Shown: positions 43,724 through 56,218 of the stretch, in pieces | How positions within the stretch are numbered: the stretch's first letter is position 1 | How the letters are laid out: every line of letters starts with the position of its first letter | Origin: Metellina segmentata | Lineage: Eukaryota; Arthropoda; Arachnida; Araneae; Tetragnathidae | NCBI GenBank assembly: GCA_947359465.1 | Contig: OX375879.1 | Span: 19,492,298-19,556,297, forward strand | Direction: 5' to 3' | DNA: 64,000 bases | Notes under the pieces: generated by a model | Seen by the model: the letters and a program-made list of their open reading frames with translations, nothing else | Told to the model about the DNA's origin: nothing | Database searches by the model: none | Program-made: the position numbers and the translations under genes

Positions 43724-43880
43724 ACTGAGTGGTGCATTCCTCCCTGGTTGAATTTATCTCTTGTGTCAGTAAAACCTTCCATTGTATGTCTGTCCATTAC
43801 ATGACATTGTGTCTGGCTCAACATGGCCAAGTATTGACCTTGCGCCGTAATCCCCCCCCCATATCAACCAAACATACCAA
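43724..43880 (+). mobile_element. SINE family S2, 5'-truncated
   Basis: From 'ggtgcattcctccctggttg' through 'tgtgtcagtaaaaccttcca' to the tail 'ggccaagtattgaccttgcgccgtaa'. It interrupts the second duplicated unit. Confidence 0.75.
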
Positions 43881-43965
43881 CTGATGTCAAATGATTTGGG
43901 GAGTCTTGTTCAGTGTTACATTTTATCCAAGTTGGAAGTATCTTATCGCTAATGTATCTTAATCA

Positions 43966-44365
43966 TGGAAGTACCTTGGCCCTGATTAAAATACAGAGAT
44001 CAAATTTGCCCCATCTAAAGTCTAGAAAGGGCGCATGGATGGTGATATGAGTTAGTATTAACACTGCTATGATTCCTCCGCATATTAATGGTCAATTAAT
44101 TATCAATAAGCCATTAAGTAACGTTTAGTGGTTCTTGATGTTTTTCTGTTAGTTTGATGAGCCACAAGGTGAAATCTGCTTGTAAAAGCAATTAATATTT
44201 TAGCAAAACGAGCTACAAACGAGACCGAAATGCAATGGGAGAACGACCAAGATGAAAGCAGATTTCACTCTTGAAAACCACGTAGATAAAATTCGATCTT
44301 CGATTCCCTTTAATACTGTACACAGTTCGAAAGGAAAACGAATGACTCAGATAGTTAATTTTGGT
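43966..44365. other. Unassigned sequence
   Basis: No gene or repeat recognised. Confidence 0.4.
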
Positions 44366-44556
44366 AGGTAGGTCGATTTTTTATTTTATTCGTTGCATTG
44401 GAGCAACACAACGGGCTATTAACAATGGTCCGGAATCACACCCGAAGGGAAATGTCCGAGGTCACCACCACGTAATTTTGAACTACGGGTAGATGACGAG
44501 GTCACATTTAAGCTGACACCCTCTCTCCAAACTTACGTTCCACGCCTGTGCATTCA
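44366..44556 (-). mobile_element. SINE S1, 5'-truncated (tail B, inverted)
   Basis: The plus strand shows the tail as ggtaggtaggtcgatttttt, then the inverted body up to 'ctccaaacttacg'. Confidence 0.8.
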
Positions 44557-44564
44557 GAGGGGTT

Positions 44565-44850
44565 AAGGGCAATAATTGGCCATGCTGCCGAAACACAACG
44601 TCAAGTGATGGACATACCATACTAGCACAGGGAAAGTTTCACTGACACAGAGAAGATAATTACATCAAAGGGAGGTATCGTTCCCGCGTCGCCTACAACT
44701 CACAGATTGCTAGCGCAGTGGGCAAAACCCACTGAACCATGACGACCCCTAAGCAGCGCCAATCAACGTCAGATAATGGACAAGGGATCTTTTACTGATA
44801 GAGAAGTTGCACACAGGGAGGAATCGAACCGCGATGAACAAGGAAAAAGG
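44565..44850 (-). mobile_element. SINE family S2, one full and one partial copy (inverted)
   Basis: The minus strand shows a tRNA-like head (ggtcgtcatggttcagtggg), a degenerate B-box (GGAACGATACC) and the body. The tail is 'gtttcggcagcatggccaa'. A second S2 body piece (44750-44850) precedes it. Confidence 0.7.
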
Positions 44851-45363
44851 TTCCATCAAGATATTCAAAGAAAAGAACAGAGGTATTATGTCGGGTGGGG
44901 ATTCCTCAATGAGTGATTACAGGTGGTTTTTACATGTCACACATAAGATAGTAGATGATTAGGTATACGAGTATACGTGTCTGATTCTGTATTTATGTTT
45001 ACTCTAGTTTTCGTCTTCTCGGTACAGCATTTTTGCTGTTTCGGTACAATTTCGCACGGTACAGTTTCTTCTTCTGAGTACAGCGTTTTTGCTTTTCCCT
45101 TAGAGTGGGTATGCATCGAGGTGTTGCCTGTACTAACAAATTCAACTGCACCGATATGACATCATATTTCTGATAGTGTATTTATTCAGTGCATTTATAT
45201 GTTTAGTCTAGTTTTCATCTTCTCGATTCAGCGTTTTTGGTGTTCCGGTACAGTTTCTTCTCGGAATAGTTTCTTCTGAGTACAGCGTTTTTGCTGTTCC
45301 GGTACTGTTTCTTCTCGGTATAGTTTCTTCTACCGAGTACAGCGTTTTTGCTGTTCCCTAGAC

Positions 45364-47808
45364 CAGCGATGGCGAACCTTTTTCTAACGTGTGTCAAAAA
45401 ATATCTTGAAACCGTAGAAATTAACACCTCGTGTCACTTAAAATTTTTTTTGTGACACGAGGTTTTTGTTGTGAAAAAATTTGGAAGACCTTCGATTATT
45501 CAAAAAATTATACGATATATATTTAAAACAAAAACAAATGTAATTTTTTATTATGGTTTATATTTAAAACTATCAATATCAGGAACAAAATAAGTACAGA
45601 ATTATCGAATTTAATGTGACACTTGTTGTCTTTCGGACAATTTATTTTTACGTGGTTCGATATTTGAAACTTTTAATCGTACGTACGCAGCGGACAAGTC
45701 GATATCGAGGCGATTTCTATTCTTACTTTTAATAAAATTCAGTGTCGAAAACAACTGTTCGCAAACGTAGATTGATCAAAACATTGTCGAAAGAGCTCTT
45801 GCTAACTTTTTCATCGACATTAGCGAATTAGGAAACGAATTCCATTCAGTTAAAATAATATTTTCAGTGTTTGTTGAAATATATTTGTCACAATTTTCCA
45901 GATCTTGTAATTTGTTTTCTAAGTTTCGTTTAGTTCTGCAATTTTATTCATCCATACCACACTGTTTTGAAATTCAACCATTTCCAAGTTATCAATTTCA
46001 AGCCAATCGAAAGAAGATAATTTAAGATCTTCAAATTTAAGTTTGTGTGGTTAAATGACAAACTGTAAAGTTTTTTCCCTTCACGAAATTGGGAGAATCT
46101 TTCGTCAAATATCTCCTTTGCATTCGCTAATACTGAAGAATAGTGTTTTAAGACTTCTGTTTTGTTTTCGACATTGCTGGCAAAATAGGATGATGTTAGA
46201 AAAGGTTCTTTTAATAATGGAAAATACTTCAATCTTCCAGGAACTATTTGAACATATGTCTAACTTTGTTACAAATCCCTTGAGAATTTCGTACAATGTT
46301 AAGGCGATTTGACCACGGCCTTGAAGTTTCGTATTTAGCTCATTAAAGTACCCTGAGAAATCACAAAAGAACATGAGATCATTCAACCAATTCAAATTTA
46401 TGCGTTCTGGAAAAACTTTACCCTTTTCATCTAAAAATAACCAAATTTCGTTTAAAAAACTTACGAAAAGTTCCAAAACTTGACCTCTATTTAGGCATTG
46501 AACATTATTGTACATAACCAAACCCGAATACTGAGCATCCACTTCCTCCAATAAATTTGAAAATTGCCGTTTAGCAAGAGCATGTGCTGCAATAAAATTA
46601 ACGACTTTCGTTACAACGGAAAAAACATTTTCAAAACAATTTAAAACGTATTTTGCCCAAAGTGCCTCTTAGTGCACAATGCAGTGAAATTCGACCAAAG
46701 AGTGTCCGATTTCTTTTGCCAGAAACTTAACGAAACCAACATGCTTTCCTATCATGCTTGAAACTCCATCAGACGTTACGGATACGATCTTCTTTAGGTC
46801 AACAATGAATTCAGTGAACTCTTTCTTAACTTCACTCATAATTATCAATACCAGTAGTTCATCCTCTTAATGTCATCAATTTAACCAATTCCTCCATCAT
46901 CATATTTCCAGAAGTGTATCTGACAATAACTGCAAGTCGGGCAAGTCCGATGACATCTGTGCTCTCGTTCAAAGATATAGAATACATTTCTGCATTTTTT
47001 AAATCGGACGAAAGTTGATCGGAAACATCTTTATTCAGTGACAAGATTCTGTCTTTTACCGTACTTCTACTTAACGGCAATTCTTAGATACGCTTAAGTC
47101 CTTATGTTCAAAATCGTCAAATAGGCTGTCCGAGTATACTAGGATATATTCTTTCAAAAAAGTCGCCATCTGACAGTGGTCTCCCATGTTTCGCAATACA
47201 GTATGACCAATGAAAACTCGAAGCTGTAATATTATTTTTAGGACAAAATGTAGATTTGAAAATAGAAGTCTGTACCTGGTGTTGTTTCAATTTCCTATTA
47301 AAAATTTCAATCTTTTCTTCTTCAGATAACGATGACAAATTTTTGTGATTTGTTTCAAAATGGCGCTTTACGTTGTAGCTACGTGAAACAACAGTTTCGT
47401 TATAATTAACGCATAACACTTTTTCATCTTTTTCTATGATCCCGAATTTGTGAAACCACTCTTCGTGATACGATCTTTCACTTCCACTCGCTACGCTTCC
47501 ATACTTTCGTTTCAGAGAGTCTTCGACGTATCACCGCCCACATCAAAAACACACGAGAAATATCGATCAATCACAGACGTCGGACGCAAAAGAATTGAAG
47601 TTTGGAAAAAAAGACGAAAAATTAATTTCAAACTATAATTATTTAAAAAAAATTATTTCTAGTATAAATTAGGTTATGGACCGACGAATGAGAATCAAAA
47701 TTTGAAAAGTTTAACTAAATTGATGTTAAAACAATGTGATCGTCTCGCGTCTAAAATTGCTTCGCGTGTCACTTATGTGACCCGCGGGTCACAAGTTCGC
47801 CCTCCCTG
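45364..47808 (-). mobile_element. hAT element 1 (GTF2IRD2/SCAND3-like transposase), degraded
   Basis: Ends CAGCGATGGCGAACC and, in reverse, CAGGGAGGGCGAACTTG. Exact 8-bp duplication ccctagac at 45356-45363 and 47809-47816. Minus-strand frames give successive parts of one transposase. They are a zinc-finger/BED-type start (YNVKRHFETNHKNLSSL, 47117-47419), a DDE core (PLSRSTVKDRIL, SISLNESTDVIGLARLAVIV, 46859-47080) and a helical region (NWLNDLMFFCDFSGYFNELN, 46105-46551). Stops and shifts separate them. This lineage also gave rise to vertebrate GTF2IRD2-, SCAND3- and ZBED5-like genes. Confidence 0.9.
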
Positions 47809-47815
47809 CCCTAGA

Positions 47816-49246
47816 CAGTGGCGGATTTCAGGATGGGCGATATCCATATCGCCCCTCCGAAGCGCTAGACAAACGCCAACGTTTTTTCAAATAAATCATA
47901 AAAATAAAAAATCGTTAGGTGAGAGGGAGACTTTGGCCTTGCTCCCTCAGTTTATACACTGTAACGTTTCTGGTCTTTAATTAGAGATTGGACTGGTTAC
48001 AACACAGTAAACTTTATTTGAAAGATAAAATTGAAAATTATTTACAAGGTAAGATTCATTAAAGAGTACGAGGGCACAGCATTATTATGGATAGAATCTG
48101 CCACGAAGCCATAAGGCTCGTCAAATCGCAGTATCTTAAAGAGAGACCGCTTCCTTCTGATGTTTGCCCCCCCCCCCTTTTTATTTTTATTTTTAAAGGA
48201 GGTGAGTCCCACTATCATCAGCAAGCATTTGAGGCAGCCTCAAACTTTATTAAAAAGTACGAAAATCCTTCTTGAGATGTTGCTTATCAAGTATATACTT
48301 ATCACCAAGAATTAATCAATTGGAATCGAAAAATTGTGTTATCAATTATTGAAACGGTTCAGCTGTGTGGCAGCAAAACCTAGCTTTGTATGGTCACCGA
48401 GATGATCGTAACATTGGATTTTCATTGACACATCAACGACAAATGAAGGACATTTTCGTGCATTGTTGCGGTTCAGAATGTTTGCTGGAGACGAAGTTCT
48501 TCGTAAACATTTCGAGTCTTCTAAAACTCAGTTCATAAGCAAACCCATTAAAAATGACATAATTCAATGTTTTGACATGGAAATCCACTTATATCGTTGC
48601 ACAAGTTCGTGAAACAGTTGTATGTAGCGCATTGTTAGTTGATGAAACTACAGATGTTACCCATATTTCTTAATTGACATTTGTACTAAGATACGTGACA
48701 GGTGAAACAAGAAGAATGGAAGTTCATGACAATTTATTGATGCTTTTAGTTTGCTGACGTCAACGTTTGCTGTTTTATCAAAACAATTTTAGATCGATTT
48801 GCCAAGGAAAAATCAAGAAGACTTGAGTTGATGTTATAATGATAACCATATTTAGTGAAGGCTAAAGATAGTCTTAATATAAATGTGTTTCTTTAGTTCA
48901 TATTCATTATTAATCTTTTCACGTGGAAATCTCTTACTTATGTGAATACTTTTGTGTTTAGTACACAGAATATATAATTTAGTTTCCTGTTTCGACTTCA
49001 ACAATAAGTTTTTTCCTTACAAAGTTTATTTTTTTCCCTTGTTTTGATTTGGTCTCAAAAATGATAGGCCTACACATACGCTGCAAAGAACTTCTGTGAA
49101 TGTATGAATTTTTTCTAATTATTTTAAAAATGTCAAATATCCGTATATAGGAGGTCGTTAAAAAATTCCTAAGTGAATAAACCTCGGAGCACATTTCGAT
49201 CTACGGAGATCGCCCCTACCAAACAAGGGGCCAAAATTCGTCACTG
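47816..49246 (+). mobile_element. hAT element 2 (ZMYM/TTF-type transposase), degraded
   Basis: Ends CAGTGGCGGATTT and, in reverse, CAGTGACGAATTTTGG. The flanks are cccctaga on the right and tccctaga at 45355-45362 on the left, once element 1 is removed. Plus-strand fragments read a TTF-type hAT: LALYGHRDDRNIGF, then ALLRFRMFAGDEVLRKHF and later LRYVTGETRRMEV-like text, with stops and frameshifts. Confidence 0.85.
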
Positions 49247-49925
49247 CCCCTAGAGTGGGCATGCATCGAGGTGTTGCCCCTGTACTAACAAATTCAAATG
49301 CACCGAAATGGCATCATATCACTGATAGTGTATTTACTTAGTATATTTATATGTTTTCTCTAGTTTTCATCTTCTTTGTGCTACGTTTTTGCTGTTCCAG
49401 GTACAGTTTCTTTTCGGTATAGTTTCTTCTTCTGAGTACATTGTTTTTGCTGTTTCCCTAGAGTGGATATGCATCGAGGCGTTACCTGATCTAAACAAAT
49501 TCAACTGCCCCGAAATGGCATCATATCTCTGATAGTGTACTTATTTGTTTATTCTATTTTTCACCTTCTCGGTACAGCGTGTTTGCTGTTCCGGTACAGT
49601 TTCTTCTCGGTATATATCCTTCTTTCGAGTACATTGTTTTTGCTGTTTCCCTAGAGTGGATATGCATCAAGGTGTTCCCTCTGTGCTTAACAAATTCAAG
49701 TGGACCGAAATGGCATCATATCTCTAATAGTGTATTGAAAGTGTGAAAAGAAGATGAAAATTAGAAGATGATTTTTGCTCCGTGTATTTATATGTTTACT
49801 CTAATTTTCATCTTCTCGGTACAGCGTTTTTGCTGTTCCCCTAGAGTGGGTATGCATCGAGGTGTTGCCCCTGTACTAACAAATTCAACTGCATCGAAAT
49901 GGCGTCATATCTCTGATCACGTGCA

Positions 49926-50721
<796 letters not shown>

Positions 50722-51275
50722 CATTACCCTACAATAATGGACCAGACCCAGCGGATTTGCATAAAATTCGACTACTTGATTGGGGGTGTTTTTCGTGTTG
50801 TGGTCAGAGACCTTTGCATGTTGTTCCTGTTAAATGAAACGCAGACATGAACATTTTGGACAATCAGGTTCTTCCTACGCTCTGGAAATGTCATCGAATG
50901 GACGAATGTTACTTCCAGAAAGACAACGTTCCATGTCATGTTGCAGCCTCTGTTAAGTAGTGATATCAAGATATGGACGTAAAACGTCTTCATGGCAGTC
51001 CCGACCTAAACACTGTAGAACATTTGTGGGGCGAGTTAGAGCGACGCTTAGGGACCAGAGAACCACGTCCGAAATCTACAGCCGAGCTGGCGACATTATA
51101 GCAGCAGGAATGGACACAAATACCCATAACTGTGTATCGAAACCTTGTTGAAAGTATGCCCAGATGGGTTGCTAGTGGTAATTACAGCACGTGGGGGAGA
51201 CCATCCCCCTATTAAAGCATGTATTATTTCCCTTATACCATCACATCTTGCTATCTGGTCCATTATAGTAGTGTA

Positions 51276-51276
<1 letters not shown>
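50722..51276 (+). mobile_element. Tc1 element, internally deleted, copy 2
   Basis: Same family and same internal deletion as 35897-36467, in the opposite orientation. Plus-strand fragments read RSGNVIEWTNVTSRKTTFHVM-type and later Tc1 C-terminal text, broken by stops. It sits between the long TA tract and another (TA)n at 51277-51308. Confidence 0.9.
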
Positions 51277-51308
<32 letters not shown>

Positions 51309-51310
<2 letters not shown>

Positions 51311-52369
51311 TGTTTTGTCATTTAATGAGTTTCTGCTCTAAGCTGATGATACATTCTTATTTAATTCATGGGCCCTTAAATGTGGACGAAAGGACCATTG
51401 AGGGTTTTTTTGGGAGCGGGTCGAGATACTATTCAAATATAATGCATTGCAATGACACGAATCTACGATTTGACAAGGTGGTTAAAAAACGAGCATAAAA
51501 ACTCCCCTTTCCATGGAGGGCAGATAACGACTTGCAATAATTGCGTCGTTTCTGTCACTAAAGCATGTTCACCATTGATTTTTCTTTATTGATTGTATCT
51601 TCAAGGTAACCCACCGGCGATATCCACTGGTACAGCAGACAACCCGCTCTCATTAAGTGTAATTGCGGCAGTTTGGAGTACTCTTTTTCTCATCCAAGGC
51701 CGAATCATTTCAACAGGGCCGATTCTCTGATGGGCGAGTTGCACGAATAGACCGCTTACGCTCGCACTAGAAACGATCCGGTGGTAGCAGTAGTATCGTT
51801 TTTCAATCACATAAGAAGTTCTAATAGCAGCCCACTTATGCGGAATGGCTCATGAAAGGGAATTTCAATCAAATCTTATGGTAATTACCGTCGAATTAGA
51901 AAGGCATTAAGACTTGGCAGTGCTGCCTTGTCCTATTGCGACACACTTTTCACGCTTTTATCACGTGTGTGCGTATTTAATTTCCGTTTTTGAATGAATG
52001 GTAATTGTTGGAAAATTTTAATCAGTCAAATGTCAGCAACTAGTTCTTGAGGGTTAGAAACACACGTGTTAACTGCATGTTGGAGTAATGGGTTTTTGTA
52101 TTAAACTTTTGAATTTATTCAACGCTTGTTTAGTTTTCATTATTTTTGTCGAGTTTCAGAAAGGTGCTTGGGTACGCGGAACATTTTTTCGTATTCACGC
52201 GTTTCTCCATCTCTTCTTCCAACTCTACTCTGGAATCAGCCGACTCCATAAGTCATTATCAAGAATTACTCTAGAAATAATTAGTCGTATAACGAAACGG
52301 AATTGCTTTTCTCTTTTTTCATCTGTAGGGAGGTGTTCTCTGGAATTATCTTCCTTCATTTTTTTAGAT
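51309..52369. other. Unassigned sequence
   Basis: No gene recognised. The 51600-51850 part is less AT-rich and unique; possible conserved non-coding DNA. Confidence 0.35.
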
Positions 52370-52730
52370 TTCCTTTCCTTTTGTTTCATTTTGAAATACA
52401 TCACCAGTTTTAGAATTATTCTTGAGTTTCGTTTTGGAATGCACCACCAGTTATGGAATTACTCTTTAGATTCATCTTGGAACACATCTCCAGTTTTGAA
52501 ATTACTCTTCAGTTTCGTTTTGGAATACACCACCAGTTTAAGAATTACTCTTTAGATTCATCTTTGAATACACCACCAGTTTTGGAATTACTCTTCAGTT
52601 TTATTTTGAACACACCGCAGGTTTAGGAATTACCCTTTAGTTTCATTTTGGATCACACCGCCGGTTTTGAATTTAGTCTTAAATTTCATTTTGGAATTAC
52701 ACTGTCAGTTTTCGAATTGCTTTCTATCGG
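52370..52730. repeat. Minisatellite, about 44-bp unit, about 8 units
   Basis: Units of the type 'ttcgttttggaatacaccaccagttttggaattactctt'. The 155-codon frame starting at 52088 runs into this array and is not supported as a gene. Confidence 0.88.
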
Positions 52731-53097
52731 CCATGTTCTGGAATAAACCTTTCAACAGTTGTACTTAGAAACGATTTTTTTCCTTTAGTCGTATTCTGCA
52801 ATTATTCCCCCTCCAATTGTACTATAGGATTGCTAGATATTACCTATTTTACTTATCTGCGACCAATGGTACTACTAATCCAAAATGCAGGCACATGAAA
52901 CATTTTCGAAAAAACACTCCATTCGCAGTTGGTGGCTTTGAAAAACGTTGATATAAGTAACTTCGAATGGTACGCTTAAACACATATTTGCGACATTGAT
53001 TTTAAAAACTGAATGCTTTTCTATGGTTATCCAACAAAGTTAAATTTTGAAAGGCTTTTCTTCATTTCTAACCTACGGAAACCTCAAGAATAACCTC
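52731..53097. other. Unassigned sequence
   Basis: Nothing recognised. Confidence 0.4.
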
Positions 53098-53195
53098 TTA
53101 AACCTCGTGGGCGTTGCCTCGATTACGTCTCTCGTCATTAGCAAAATTGGTCAGATCTTGATCCACGAGATATCTCGTCAAAATTGCTTACTTAA
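53098..53195. mobile_element. TTAA-flanked palindromic MITE 'P', copy 3 (short)
   Basis: TTAA at 53098 and 53192. One unit with CACGAGATATCTCGTC and the linker 'attagcaaaattggtcagat'. Left end TTAAACCTCGTGG. Confidence 0.55.
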
Positions 53196-53540
53196 TTTAA
53201 CTACACTTCGTTCAGTTTTCTGTAACTTCACAATAGGTGAAAGTTTCCTTTGTCAAGGGTGAAAACGTATCATTTTAGAGAAATTCTTCTCAATTGTCCT
53301 TTCTCGAAATCTCCAATACACGCAAGATAATATCTCAGAAGAAATTGTTTTATATGCCCTGCAATGATTGAAAAACCTTAAAAATGCCTTTATTGGTTAA
53401 AAATTACCTAAATGCCTTTACAATGGCATTTACATCAATTTTTATGATTGTTCTTGATACAGCTTGTGACTTCTAATTGCAAACGAGAATAGCAATGTAG
53501 ACTATCTACAAAACTCTGGATTAGTGGTTGCCACGGGAGC

Positions 53541-54010
53541 AGAAAGTGCTTAAAACTGAAAACGTACGTCACAGAACAAAGTCTTTGCAGAACAATTTTT
53601 CTTTAATTTTATCAAAATTTTGACCATTTTTTTTTCAATTACAAGTTACTATGTTTTGCAGTGTAAAACGCGCTCCTTGCCAAACCTTTTTTTCTTTTCT
53701 AGCTACGGAACAACCTTTCTACACCGCCCAAATTACCACAAACACTTTATAAATAATACATCTTCTATGTCAATGAAAAAATATTTAACTTGTAAAGTTA
53801 TTGACAGTATTGGAAATTTTGAAAGTATGTCTTGGTTTTGAATAAAGTAAGTGAATTAATTTTGATGTTTCATTATAAATATGTAATATGTACAGGTATT
53901 TAGACGATAATTTTGAGTAAGTTTTTTTTTTGTATTTTACTGCATTTATCAAATTTTGGACCAAATGCCTGCAGAACCATTGCAATTGCTTGGAATTGTG
54001 TTGCAGAACA
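53541..54010 (+). repeat. Dispersed repeat 'W', copy 2
   Basis: Direct-orientation match to 25955-26400 with small indels. Both copies keep 'aataaagtaagtgaattaat' after the shared stop codon. Confidence 0.75.
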
Positions 54011-54240
54011 CTGAATATAATTCTGCACCTGGGGTGGTTTCCTTGAAGAGATGACTGGCAAAAAACGGCGTGATGTGGTGACAACCTTTCTCCTCATAAC
54101 GGGGCATGATTGTCTAACCACCTACCTGTATAGAGTTGGCATCGTCCCCGAACCTGTACAAGCAGCCTGACCCTATGGACGCCTTAGCTGAGGGCGCAGT
54201 CCCTTCGTTCTGACTAGCTGAAGTCACTACAGAACTAAGG

Positions 54241-54436
54241 ACTGATGACGAGGCAACACCTGAGCAGCCCACTCTTCAAACTTCCAGACTACGCCAAAGT
54301 GAGGACATTCGAGGCCACGACAGATTTAACATGAAACCAGCCTCCGTGTACACGACGGTCTTTGACTGGACAGAGTAACGAACTCGAAACCCTCCAGTTG
54401 CTAAATCGATACTTTCCAACTGGGCTACCGGGGTCC
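54241..54436 (-). mobile_element. SINE S1 (head II), 3' part missing
   Basis: The minus strand begins with head II, whose A-box TAGCCCAGTTGG matches the tRNA consensus exactly. It then runs through 'cgagttcgttactctgtcc' and the first half of the body to 'caggtgttgcctcgtcatc'. Confidence 0.82.
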
Positions 54437-54697
54437 AGGGGAAAGGCCCCTAGGAAAATATGACACAAGTCTTGACATTTTCTTACAATCACAATTTCTT
54501 AGAATTACAATTCACAGGGTGTGTAACCGAAAATTTAAACTTCGCTCGCAGACCGCAGAATGACAAGTTTTCACACGAGTATATGGATGTAGCTGGAAGT
54601 AGGTGCTCTTCAGGTCAATCTTGCATGGACCCTAATTGGTATGTTTAAAGCGGGGGTCGGATTGAGCCATGTCCCTATTTATTTGCCTGACTCGGGC

Positions 54698-55201
54698 TTA
54701 ACACTTTAACTTACTGCCAATCTCGCGCCAGCGCGTGATGTGACGTCAACCCAAAGAGTCAATCACGCGACAGCGCGTGATATGAAGTGCTGTCCCAGTA
54801 GTCCGTCACCCGTTCGAACGGGAAGAGTTGCGCCTCAACATTTAATCTCCCCTTCAATTGGCGTTATATATTTGGCGTGGTATTGGCTTAGAGTAAAGGT
54901 TAGAATCTAATTGTAAAGGTATGTGGTTTCGAATTTATAGCTTTATTAGTTGTTAAAAAATCTTGCAATATGAGTTGTAGAGACGATAGTTCTGCTGGGC
55001 CTTCACGTCCCCTAAAAAAGAAAAATGCAATCTAATAAGCCTCTAACAGATGATGAAATTGAAAATTTGTTGGTTAAGCTTTCGCCAATCTATTCTGGCA
55101 TTGGCATGGTTCTGGTCATTGGCTTCTGGGAAAAACACATTTCTACGGCGGGGCAATAACTATCAACACATCCTCACATGACCGACATCGAAAGTGTTAA
55201 G
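54698..55201 (+). mobile_element. piggyBac-like MITE with transposase start
   Basis: TTAA at both ends, followed by the inverted CACTTT. The left subterminal region has two copies of 'gcg.cagcgcgtgat', as in piggyBac ends. A frame from 54970 reads MSCRDDSSAGPSRPLKKKN. After a +1 shift it reads KPLTDDEIENLLVKLS, the type of acidic N-terminus seen in piggyBac transposases. The catalytic domain is absent. Confidence 0.75.
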
Positions 55202-55430
55202 CTGGCAGGGCCTTGGATGAAATTTCCACACACGTATCTATGTCTCATTTCAGTGATCGTTATAAATTAGACTCAAGTAAACCTACCCGCGCGCCTTGTG
55301 GTTCAGATGCCTGAACCATTCTCCGAACCCTTGGAGGGGGTAGGATTTACAGTTTTAATTAATGATACTTTAATCTAAAGATGTTCTTTATTTAATTTTG
55401 ACTGCTGTTTAAAAGTAATATTTGACAAAG
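55202..55430. other. Unassigned sequence before the RasGEF exons
   Basis: Earlier exons of the RasGEF gene may have lain here or upstream, but none is recognised. Confidence 0.35.
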
Positions 55431-56218
55431 ATGGATTGGGAAGCGTTTAAGAAAATAGATAGTGAGGTAATTTTTTTCAACTACTAATTAATATCCATGA
55501 ATTCAGTTAATATGAAAATGCGCAAGCTTAAGAAGAAAGGATTTTATTATTTGTTGTATTTTAACAATATATACTAAAGATTGGTGTTTTCTTCCAGGAT
55601 TTCACTGATTTGTTTTTCAAGTCATTCCGTATTGCACAATTTATGGAGGACTTCAATTATGTACGTGTGAAATACATAGTTATCAATTTGACGGGCGCTC
55701 ATATAAGCACTTTCTTTTCTTTAGTTAGCTAGAAATAATTACTATTTATTTTTCCCTTAAAGTGCATTTTTTTACAAATACATATTTCCAGACTTAGGAC
55801 TGGACAGCACACCAGATTCTGAAAAGGGACAAGGCCTAAATAAGGGCCGAAGTGATCGAGCACTATGTGAAGCTTGCAAAAGCAAATTGTACAATCTGGA
55901 CAATCTTCAATCTTTGTTCGCAGTTATTGCTGCTTTGAATAGTGTTCCGATAATACGACTTTAGGAACTATCGTAAATTTTAACGTGATGTAAAATAATT
56001 AATCGAACTTGAAGTGTTGAATCAAAAATAAGTTTTCAAAATTACATTGATATGCAAAATAGCCTCCTAACGTATATATCTTTGATTCTTTCAGGAAGCG
56101 TTCCCCAAACAATTGAGCACTTTACAGGTGTTTGAACAACTTTGCTCAACGGATTTTAATTTCCAAAACCTGCGGGAATTCTACTCGAAAGTCACTCAAC
56201 CTTGCATTCTCTTTATTG

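Larger units (their letters stand above)
41905..43965. repeat. Local duplication carrying different insertions
   Basis: The text 'acttaagacctagctaa.cagctagac.aagtccatgagtc' through 'ccaacactag' to 'tcttgttcagtgttacattttat' occurs at 41920-42600 and again at 43610-43935. The first copy holds MITE Y2 and the second holds an S2 SINE. A partial third start lies at 42640-42700, next to the Helitron-like element. Confidence 0.75.
44975..49925. repeat. Satellite-like array, about 200-bp unit, split by two hATs
   Basis: About five units lie at 44975-45363 and 49247-49925. Each unit runs 'tatgtttactctagttttcatcttctcggtacagcg' through 'tttttgctgttccctagagtgggtatgcatcgaggtgtt' to 'aatggcatcatatctctgatagtg'. 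One unit is cut at its 'ccctaga' by the hAT pair. Frames within units are repeat translations. Confidence 0.85.

Noticed and set aside
44975..49925. CRISPR-like array
   Set aside because: Units are about 200 bp, lack short conserved repeats with unique spacers, and lie in a eukaryotic setting.
52088..52555. 155-codon frame as a membrane protein
   Set aside because: Its second half is the 44-bp minisatellite and the first half has no recognisable domain; hydrophobicity follows from T-rich composition.
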